DNA of 23,353 nucleotides, taken from the NCBI GenBank assembly GCA_026398545.1, contig JAPLSR010000123.1, positions 1 through 23,353 of the forward strand, read 5' to 3'. Shown here piece by piece: positions 1 to 5,849 of this stretch. This DNA comes from Candidatus Sumerlaeota bacterium. Its GTDB lineage: Bacteria > Sumerlaeota > Sumerlaeia > MWCT01. The translations under genes and the position numbers were made by a program. Positions within the stretch are counted from its first letter, which is position 1. The number at the start of each line of letters is the position of its first letter. Below the pieces are notes generated by a model. That model was not told the origin of the DNA. It ran no database searches and saw nothing but the letters and a program-made list of their open reading frames with translations.

Positions 1-406
1 AATTTGCGGCGGCAATCTTGCCAAAGAGATATGGGTCATCCACACAGGGGGTAAAGACATCCACCGTCTGGACAAGGCAGGTCGTGTCGCCAATTTCATA
101 AACGCCGGCATCATCCCCCGCGGCGGCGCCTAAGATGATACGAGGGTCATCAATTGGTGGAAGGTGGCTTAAGATGCGTTTCAGGTCTGCCTGGCCAATC
201 TTGGAGGCGCAGCCCGCCTTGCGGACATGTTGCATCAGGGAAATTTTGCCAGCCCTTGCCGGCAGGCGTTCTCCGGCGCACGTGCAGACATTGTATTCCT
301 TAAACGTCTCGCATGGACATGATTTTTTTGTGTCACAGACGCAGTGTCCCAGTTTTTGGGAACGTGCCATGACCGCCCTGCGGCGTTTTATATCGGCAGG
401 ATGCAT
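1..406 (-). CDS. selD: Selenide, water dikinase (selenophosphate synthetase), 5' part, runs off the left edge
   Basis: SelD makes selenophosphate from selenide and ATP. Selenophosphate is the selenium donor used by SelA on Ser-tRNA-Sec. Only the first ~135 codons are present and the gene continues beyond base 1. The start ATG at 406-404 follows a GGGAGGAG ribosome site. Residues 64-70 read AGCASKI and align with the E. coli AGCGCKI nucleotide/selenium loop. The essential first Cys (C66) and the Lys (K69) are kept, while the second Cys is Ser. Residues DDAGVYEIGD and the VQTVDVFTPCVDDPY stretch match the ATP-binding core of the SelD/PurM (AIRS) family. Ahead of the core is a ~48-residue extension with three CxC pairs (C22/C24, C30/C32, C41/C43), absent from E. 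coli SelD. The gene lies 63 nt downstream of selA on the same strand, so co-transcription is likely. Identification is firm; the role of the extension is unknown. Confidence 0.93.
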   Translation of the reverse strand, partial: MHPADIKRRRAVMARSQKLGHCVCDTKKSCPCETFKEYNVCTCAGERLPARAGKISLMQHVRKAGCASKIGQADLKRILSHLPPIDDPRIILGAAAGDDAGVYEIGDTTCLVQTVDVFTPCVDDPYLFGKIAAAN

Positions 407-469
407 AACACTCCTCCCAACCTATTAGACATATAAGGATAAAAAAGGTTGTGGGGGGATAGAAAATAT

Positions 470-1858
470 TCAAATTGAAAGCGTGGCGAGGGCATCGATT
501 ATGATTTTATCCTCATCTTCCAGAAGTGTTCTCATGTCCAGGAGAACCTTGTCTTCCTTGATTCGGGCGATGATGGGGGGCTCATGGCGGCGTAAAAGAT
601 AACACAGGCGGTCTGCGGATAAATTTGGAGAGGTGATTGCAAGGAGCCATGTCTTGAGTGCGACATGCGGTAGGGAACCGCCGCCCGTCGCGCTTTCACC
701 CTCTTCCACGCCGATAATGAGGGATGGATTCTTTTTCGCAACCATCCTTTTTATTTTCAGGGCGGTTCTGCGGAGATTCTCAGGCTGAGTGGTGAGCATG
801 CGAAGTGTTGGATTTTTTGAAAACAATGTCTCAGGGTCAAGAAAGAGACGCAGGGTGTGCTCCATTGCCATGGCGGTCATCTTGCAGACGCGCAGCATCC
901 GCGACAGAGGATGCTTTTTTATTTTTTTGATGAGTTCCCTTTTTCCGAGAATGATGCCCGCCTGGGGACCGCCGATGAGCTTGTCACCGCTGGAACAGAC
1001 AATATCCGCCCCCGCCTCAATGCTCTCCTGGATGGTGGGCTCCTTCGGCAAGCCATACTTTTCCAGATTCACAAGCGCTCCGCACCCCAGGTCATCGATT
1101 ACAAGGATATCGCGCTTCTTTTTCAATTTCACAATGTCTGCGAGAGGCACATCTTCCGTGAATCCCACAATGCGAAAGTTGCTTGGATTGCAACGAAGGA
1201 TTACGCCTGTATTTTCGCCAATGGCGTCCTCATAATCACGCAGATGTGTCTTGTTTGTGGTGCCGACCTCCACCATGATGGCGCCGCTTTCCCTGATGCA
1301 TTCAGGCAGGCGGTAGGAGCCGCCGATTTCTATCAACTGCCCGCGCGAGATGATAGCCTCTTTCCCCTTGCAGAGGGCGGAAAGGATGAGGAACGTTGCG
1401 GCGGCATTATTGTTGACCAGCATTGCCGCCTCGGCGCCTGTGAGAATGCAGAGGAGAGCCTCCGCCATGAAGTTCCGCTTGCCCCGCTGACCCGTCTCAA
1501 GGTCAATCTGGAGATTGCAGCAGCGGTCAAGTTGAGCAAGCGCCTGCGCGGAATTTTCGGGGAGGACAGCCCGTCCCAGCCCTGTATGGAGGATGATGCC
1601 CGTGGCGTTCACCACAGGTCTGAGCCGGTCAAATTCAAATTTATCGAGAAAGTATTCCGTTTTCTGAACTGTGGTTTGCAGGTCGGGAGCGGCGTCGCCC
1701 TGTTTCAGATTTTCCCGGAACCAATCCAGCGTCTTGTTGATGGCGTCCATGACAAGGGGACGGGAGTGCTGAAGAATGAGGTTTTTAATGCGCTCCTCTT
1801 CCAGCACGATTGACACTGAAGGCAAATTCCTTCGGGGGTCCTGGTCATTTTTATTCAT
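470..1858 (-). CDS. selA: L-seryl-tRNA(Sec) selenium transferase SelA
   Basis: This cytosolic PLP enzyme converts seryl-tRNA(Sec) to selenocysteyl-tRNA(Sec) using selenophosphate. At 462 aa it is almost the same length as E. coli SelA (463 aa). Visible family signatures are the NATGIILHTGLGRA stretch (residues 84-97), IGGSYRLPE, VEVGTTNKT, IDDLGCG (255-261), and the PLP-lysine segment SSGDKLIGGPQAG with K293 as the expected Schiff-base lysine. An N-terminal helical region (1-80) fits the tRNA-Sec-binding domain. The ATG at 1858 is preceded by AGGTG at a good distance. The gene sits between tRNA-Sec (upstream) and selD (downstream), all on the minus strand, which is a typical selenium-utilisation cluster. 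The stop is TGA; I see no SECIS-like hairpin after it, so I take it as a true stop. Confidence 0.97.
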   Translation of the reverse strand: MNKNDQDPRRNLPSVSIVLEEERIKNLILQHSRPLVMDAINKTLDWFRENLKQGDAAPDLQTTVQKTEYFLDKFEFDRLRPVVNATGIILHTGLGRAVLPENSAQALAQLDRCCNLQIDLETGQRGKRNFMAEALLCILTGAEAAMLVNNNAAATFLILSALCKGKEAIISRGQLIEIGGSYRLPECIRESGAIMVEVGTTNKTHLRDYEDAIGENTGVILRCNPSNFRIVGFTEDVPLADIVKLKKKRDILVIDDLGCGALVNLEKYGLPKEPTIQESIEAGADIVCSSGDKLIGGPQAGIILGKRELIKKIKKHPLSRMLRVCKMTAMAMEHTLRLFLDPETLFSKNPTLRMLTTQPENLRRTALKIKRMVAKKNPSLIIGVEEGESATGGGSLPHVALKTWLLAITSPNLSADRLCYLLRRHEPPIIARIKEDKVLLDMRTLLEDEDKIIIDALATLSI

Positions 1859-1884
1859 TTAATAGCACCTGGAAAATGAAATTT

Positions 1885-1974
1885 ATTCACCACAGAGTCA
1901 CGGAGTGCACAGAGAGTTTCCAATAATTTCTTTATTTCATTATCCTCTGTGTCCTCTGTGTCTCTGTGGTGAAT
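1885..1974. repeat. ~90-bp imperfect inverted repeat built from CACAGAG units
   Basis: The left arm (1885-1916) and the right arm (1944-1974) are reverse complements at about 26 of 31 aligned positions, including the outer 13 bases ATTCACCACAGAG. An inner 5-bp stem (ATAAT 1923-1927 with ATTAT 1939-1943) continues the hairpin around an 11-nt AT-rich loop. Each arm is itself quasi-periodic, repeating CACAGAG or close variants every 8-9 nt. The element lies between tRNA-Sec and selA, so RNA reading from selC into selA would carry a long hairpin. It encodes no plausible protein. Dispersed CACCACAGAG-type repeats are, from memory, common between genes in several environmental bacterial lineages. 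Whether this one is a non-autonomous mobile repeat, an RNA element or an old terminator is not visible here. Confidence 0.85.
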
Positions 1975-2015
1975 CCCATATTCTTAGAGATTCTAAATTT
2001 ATCCTTCGTCCTTTG

Positions 2016-2030
2016 TCCGCCTCAGGCGGA
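2016..2030. repeat. 15-nt palindrome TCCGCCT-C-AGGCGGA, copy 1 (terminator-like on + strand)
   Basis: This is a perfect 7-bp inverted repeat around one base. On the plus strand it is followed at once by TTTGTTTTTTTT, giving the form of a rho-independent terminator pointing toward tRNA-Sec from the antisense side. No plus-strand gene ends here, so it may only limit antisense transcription or may simply be a dispersed repeat. An identical 15-mer occurs at 3168-3182. Confidence 0.7.
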
Positions 2031-2045
2031 TTTGTTTTTTTTATC

Positions 2046-2139
2046 TGGCGGAGGTGAATGGGAGTCGAACCCACCCGCCACCGTAAGGCGACACAACGGT
2101 TTTGAAGACCGCAAGGGCCCCCGGGCCCCTTTCACCTCC
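2046..2139 (-). tRNA. selC: tRNA-Sec (anticodon TCA)
   Basis: The 94-nt gene (CCA included) folds as a bacterial selenocysteine tRNA. The 8-bp acceptor is GGAGGTGA/TCACCTCC with discriminator G and an encoded CCA. The 6-bp D-stem is GGGGCC/GGCCCT with a four-base loop. The anticodon stem is GCGGT/ACCGT around CTTCAAA, with the TCA anticodon at 2103-2105. The variable arm is long (21 nt, with a CGCC/GGCG stem), and the T-arm is GTGGG/CCCAT around TTCGACT. The 8+5 acceptor/T-stem, extended D-stem and TCA anticodon together are diagnostic. It is upstream of selA and selD on the same strand, so UGA should be read as Sec in this organism. Confidence 0.98.
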
Positions 2140-2226
2140 GCTTTTTATCAATATCTTGCATGACTGTAAAAAACCATGACTGCGTTCTTAAGCCTGTTCA
2201 AGCATTTTTAAGGCAGGAAGCGTTTA

Positions 2227-3078
2227 TCATGGCGCATACGCCCGCCGCAGAGGGATTTTCTTGCGGTCAAATGGTTTGTAGTTCTCAATACTTCCCACCC
2301 GTGCCAGCCTGATGGAATTACGCAGAACTTTCCCCCCCGAATCATTGAAATATTCCGTGACATAGCTCACCCCAATCTTATTGGATGAAAAATATTTTAA
2401 GCCGGTAATCTTGCCCTTCTCATCCCGCGCCCACTCAATAAATATGACGGAGTGTCCCGTTTTGTTGTTGCGGTCGAAGTCACCGAAGTCCCCGCCTTTC
2501 GCCTCCTCTAAGTTGGTTATCTTTCTCCCGAGACCATAATATTCAATCCCTATCTGAGGGCTGTCACCCTCACCCTCAATGAACCATATCTGCAGGAGGT
2601 TGAAGAGGTCATAAAAAGTCATGCCGTTAAAATCGTCGGGGTCTATTCCTTTCTGGATATTTCGCAACTGCATGGCTCGGAAGAGAACCTCAAAGGTCAG
2701 TCCGCAGCAATAACTGCATCGTGTCCCGTTGGGATGCGCCTTGGATATGATGCGTCCCTTGTACCACAAATCCTGCGTCGCTCCAAGATAAAGGTCATAC
2801 TCCGGTTCCTTGATGCACCGGTATGGATAGGAGCCATCCTTAGGGTAGGCGTTTATGACATGCAGGACGTAGGGATTGAGGCAGCCTTCGGAGTCGTCAG
2901 GGACGGGAGCGGAATGTTCCGCCAGCCATTTATCCACAGGTGAAAAGTTCCGCCCGTCAACGGGGTAACGCCCATGCCTGTAATACTCATTGGAGCCGGT
3001 TACCTTTCGGAATGTCTGGCAACCTGAGAGGAATGTTAGCATGAGGAGCATTCCATAAAACCATTTACTTCTGCCCAT
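2227..3078 (-). CDS. Predicted lipoprotein with NlpC/P60-like (papain-fold) Cys/His pattern
   Basis: This 283-aa exported protein has a lipoprotein signal: the hydrophobic stretch GMLLMLTFLSGC ends in lipobox L-S-G-C with C20 as the expected lipidated residue. The mature part has CSYCCGLTFE at residues 121-130, GDFGDFD at 197-203 and KTGHSVIFIEW at 207-217. The order Cys-Gly-Leu, then Gly-Asp, then Gly-His followed by a hydrophobic strand is that of NlpC/P60 and CHAP amidase-peptidases. C125 and H209 would be catalytic and N233 is a possible third polar residue. This is pattern inference; I do not recognise the exact family, and spacing between Cys and His is longer than in short NlpC/P60 domains. 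The ATG at 3078 has an almost perfect GGAGGTGA ribosome site. It is downstream of the secreted phosphoesterase gene, so both products likely act in the envelope. The gene ends TGA-TAA. Confidence 0.6.
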   Translation of the reverse strand: MGRSKWFYGMLLMLTFLSGCQTFRKVTGSNEYYRHGRYPVDGRNFSPVDKWLAEHSAPVPDDSEGCLNPYVLHVINAYPKDGSYPYRCIKEPEYDLYLGATQDLWYKGRIISKAHPNGTRCSYCCGLTFEVLFRAMQLRNIQKGIDPDDFNGMTFYDLFNLLQIWFIEGEGDSPQIGIEYYGLGRKITNLEEAKGGDFGDFDRNNKTGHSVIFIEWARDEKGKITGLKYFSSNKIGVSYVTEYFNDSGGKVLRNSIRLARVGSIENYKPFDRKKIPLRRAYAP

Positions 3079-3082
3079 TCAA

Positions 3083-3090
3083 TCACCTCC
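3083..3090 (-). promoter_or_regulatory. Strong Shine-Dalgarno GGAGGTGA for the lipoprotein gene
   Basis: GGAGGTGA, nearly fully complementary to the 16S 3' end, lies 4 nt before the ATG at 3078. It is the strongest ribosome site I saw in the window and fixes the start of this gene. Confidence 0.8.
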
Positions 3091-3167
3091 GTTATAAAAT
3101 ATCTGCCATAAATCCTGAACATTGAGACTGACTAAGAGTCATTAACAAAATAAAACCTATTTCACAA

Positions 3168-3182
3168 TCCGCCTCAGGCGGA
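3168..3182. repeat. 15-nt palindrome TCCGCCT-C-AGGCGGA, copy 2
   Basis: This is identical to the copy at 2016-2030, with similar 3' flank (CTTGT here, TTTGT there). It lies 28 nt after the stop of the phosphoesterase/beta-propeller gene. An overlapping small hairpin (GGACT 3178-3182 with AGTCC 3192-3196) shares its right edge. It could be part of an intergenic terminator or processing hairpin, but there is no clean U-tract on the minus strand. Confidence 0.6.
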
Positions 3183-3209
3183 CTTGTGGTGAGTCCGATT
3201 CGGGATGTT

Positions 3210-5750
3210 TCACTCATTTTTGATAAATCCATACACATTCCCGTCATAAGCCCCGACAAAAAGCCTGTTGCCTGAGATGGCAGGGGTTGAAAGAACAGGG
3301 ACGCCGAGCTCATATTCCCACTTCTTTTCACCGCTCTTTATGTCAAGGGCATAGATTCTGCCGTCTCCACTCCCCATATAGACCAGATTGCCCGAGATAA
3401 TGGGGGAGGAAAGGAGGGAAAGGTAGTCCGTATTATATGATGCGCATCGGAATAGCGATGAACCGGTTTTAAACTCCCAGAGTTTCTTTTTGTTTTTAAT
3501 ATCAATAGCGTAAACGGTTCCGTCCGATGTGCCTGTGATGGCAATGTCCCCCTTGATGGCTGGCGTGACAGGGCTCCAGTTGTTAATCCATTTTCCCTTC
3601 TGGGGAATCATGGCATATTTCCAGAGGATTTCGCCGGTGGAAAGCCCCGCCATGCAGAAATTGCCTTCTATATCATTGAAATAAAATTTATCTTGCTCAA
3701 TGGATGCGCCGCCGTGAACACCGGCACAGTCGCATCCCCAGAGAATCTTCCCCGTTGCGGGGTCCATGCCATAGACGCCGTGCTTTTTTTCGTTGATGGT
3801 CAGCCAGTTGCCCCCGTTCAGGATTTTATCCAATGCAACGGAGGGGGAACAGTAAGAGGAAATCCAGTCATATCCATCGCTGTTGTGCCAGAGTTCGCGA
3901 CCCGTTTCAGCGTCAAGGGCGGCGAACCATCTGGAACTACCCGCATAAACCCTGCCATTTGCAATGGCGGGTGCGCCGTAAAGCCAGCGAAAATCCGCAT
4001 TCTTGCAGTCATAAAACCACAATTCATGCCCATCTTTCGCATCAAAGGCGTGGACGCGACCTCCCATCTCCTGCGCAATCACTCTCCCCTGGTAAAAGGC
4101 GGGTGAGTGATTTACGGCTGTGGCGGTCTCCGCAAACCAGACCCTCAAGCCTGTGGCGGCTTCAATGGCGAGGACGCCGTTCGGTCCTGAGCCGTTCCTG
4201 TCCTTAATTCCGATAAAGACCTTCCCCCCGGCGACAATAGGGGAGGCGAAGTCAATCGTTCCGCCTGAAGGTGCAATCCAGTCGAGCAGGAGCGGCGGCG
4301 TGAGGGTGTCCGATGTCACGCCATGATGAGACGCTCCCCCCATGAAAGAGGTCCATTCAGTCTTGAGCATTGGCGGTATTGTTTCCACTTTCGCATTGGA
4401 AACGACCCTGAATTGGACAGGAGCGGGTGGGTTTTGCACCTGTCGCGATGGCTTGATTGCTATACTGTATTGCCCGGGTTTCATGTTGATAGGGTCGGAT
4501 ATCCAGGATAATGGACTTTCCTTCTTGAGCGGAAATTCCTTTTTCAGACCTTCGCTTTCCACTATCGCCGTAAAGGCATTGAAGGGACGCCTCGAATCAT
4601 ACGCGGCAACGCAAATCCTGAAAGGGAGATGGGATAATATGGTGCCCTGATTTGCCGGCGATGACACATGAATGAAATCCCTCACGCCATTAGGTCGGAA
4701 TTCAGTAGTGAGACCCTTACCTGTCACCCTGACGAGGCGGAATCCACTGGGGCTGAGGTCAATTCCACCCATAAGAAGGGGCGGCAAATTGTAACATCTC
4801 ATCCCTCGATAAACGCTGAGTTTACTGCTGTGCCAGTGTCCGGAAAATACGGCAAAAACTCTCCAGTCCATAAGTCTTTGAATAGCATCCTCATAGGGTG
4901 GATAGTGCTGGAAGGCGAGGATTTTTCTGTCTCCGGCGAGTTTTGAGATGTCTTCCCTGAGCCAGGACTCCTCAAGAGGGGAGGTGATTGTATTATTGAT
5001 TATCAGGAAATGAAAGGCTCCATGGTTGAAGGAATAGTAGTCAGGTCCGAGGAATTTATTATAGGCGAGGGAGCGGTCTGCGCCTTTGCTACGGTCATGA
5101 TTCCCTGATACGCTAAAGATTGGAATGGGCGATGCCTGAACCGCCTTCTGATAGGTTGCCATCTGGTTCTCATCATCGCCAAGCCCCACATTGTCGCCGG
5201 TGGCGATGATAAATGAGGGTCTGGGTTCGCTGTCGGCGATTTCCTGCAGGGCATTCTGGAGAGGCGTAAAGGTGGTAGGACCGCTCACATGAATATCGGT
5301 GACCTGTGCAAACGTAAATTCACTTTCATCCTCCTTTTGAGCGACCCTCTTCAGAGGGAATTCAAAGTCCTGTTCATTTTTCACCCCAATTAGTATGCGG
5401 TAAAAATCAAGTCGCTTTTCAAAACCCTCAGGGAGGCAGATAAAGACATATTTGGCAGATTGCTCTTTGTTATCAAATTTGAAACGGCCGTCTTTTCCCG
5501 TGAGAAAAATGGTGCGACCCTCACTGACAGGTATGTTTGCAAACACCGGTTCTCCACTGTCAAATTTCCCATTATCGTTCACATCCTCAAAAACAGTGCC
5601 GTGAATGGGGAATTTGTAAAGGAGCGCTTGTTCTGTTACTGGTGTTTTGGAGCGGATGGTCTGACCTGCGGCATAAGCACATGTGGCAACGCCAATCACC
5701 AGGACAAAAAACATTAGCCAGAAAGCACATTTTCGCCGGATAGGACTCAT
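3210..5750 (-). CDS. Secreted metallophosphoesterase fused to a PQQ-type beta-propeller
   Basis: This is a protein of about 846 aa with a Sec signal peptide (FWLMFFVLVIGVATCAYA, residues 11-28, numbering from a GTG three bases upstream). Residues 45-135 look like an Ig-like/SdrD-B or calcineurin-N module (GTVFEDVNDNGKFDSGEP). Residues 145-310 are a calcineurin-like phosphoesterase with all metal motifs: DIH (153), GDN (186), GNHD (217-220), H283 and GHWH (305-308). About 350-450 is a C-terminal metallophosphatase domain. From ~485 to the end are repeated PQQ-propeller blades (SPIVAGGKVFIGIKDRNG, APAIANGRVYAGSS, TPAISGNRLFVGAYDGNVYG). It likely hydrolyses a phosphoester outside the cytoplasm; the substrate is unknown. 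The start is the ATG at 5750, 8 nt after GAGGAGG. A GTG at 5753 is also in frame but too close to the ribosome site. Confidence 0.9.
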   Translation of the reverse strand: MSPIRRKCAFWLMFFVLVIGVATCAYAAGQTIRSKTPVTEQALLYKFPIHGTVFEDVNDNGKFDSGEPVFANIPVSEGRTIFLTGKDGRFKFDNKEQSAKYVFICLPEGFEKRLDFYRILIGVKNEQDFEFPLKRVAQKEDESEFTFAQVTDIHVSGPTTFTPLQNALQEIADSEPRPSFIIATGDNVGLGDDENQMATYQKAVQASPIPIFSVSGNHDRSKGADRSLAYNKFLGPDYYSFNHGAFHFLIINNTITSPLEESWLREDISKLAGDRKILAFQHYPPYEDAIQRLMDWRVFAVFSGHWHSSKLSVYRGMRCYNLPPLLMGGIDLSPSGFRLVRVTGKGLTTEFRPNGVRDFIHVSSPANQGTILSHLPFRICVAAYDSRRPFNAFTAIVESEGLKKEFPLKKESPLSWISDPINMKPGQYSIAIKPSRQVQNPPAPVQFRVVSNAKVETIPPMLKTEWTSFMGGASHHGVTSDTLTPPLLLDWIAPSGGTIDFASPIVAGGKVFIGIKDRNGSGPNGVLAIEAATGLRVWFAETATAVNHSPAFYQGRVIAQEMGGRVHAFDAKDGHELWFYDCKNADFRWLYGAPAIANGRVYAGSSRWFAALDAETGRELWHNSDGYDWISSYCSPSVALDKILNGGNWLTINEKKHGVYGMDPATGKILWGCDCAGVHGGASIEQDKFYFNDIEGNFCMAGLSTGEILWKYAMIPQKGKWINNWSPVTPAIKGDIAITGTSDGTVYAIDIKNKKKLWEFKTGSSLFRCASYNTDYLSLLSSPIISGNLVYMGSGDGRIYALDIKSGEKKWEYELGVPVLSTPAISGNRLFVGAYDGNVYGFIKNE

Positions 5751-5758
5751 CACAAAAA

Positions 5759-5765
5759 CCTCCTC
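5759..5765 (-). promoter_or_regulatory. Ribosome binding site GAGGAGG of the phosphoesterase/propeller gene
   Basis: GAGGAGG is 8 nt from the ATG at 5750 but only 5 nt from the GTG at 5753. The spacing favours the ATG as the true start. Confidence 0.65.
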
Positions 5766-5849
5766 AGTGTGTTGGATACTTGTAGAGATTGGATATACAG
5801 GGACAAGATATTTTCAACACGACGATAAATCCGTATTTCTTTTTTCTAT

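Noticed and set aside
857..1813. Plus-strand open frame of 318 codons
   Set aside because: It lies entirely antisense to selA, whose family motifs are unmistakable; no recognisable domain or ribosome site.
1966..2163. Short plus-strand frame across the tRNA-Sec
   Set aside because: It reads through the tRNA gene on the opposite strand and has no protein features.
2140..2200. TTTACA-N17-TAAAAA as a tRNA-Sec promoter
   Set aside because: The -10 is poor and ends 2 nt before the mature tRNA, leaving no room for a leader; not strong enough to list.
3210..3212. TGA at the end of the propeller gene (and at selA and FHA) as possible Sec codons
   Set aside because: No SECIS-like hairpin with suitable spacing after them, protein families end here, and other stops follow closely.
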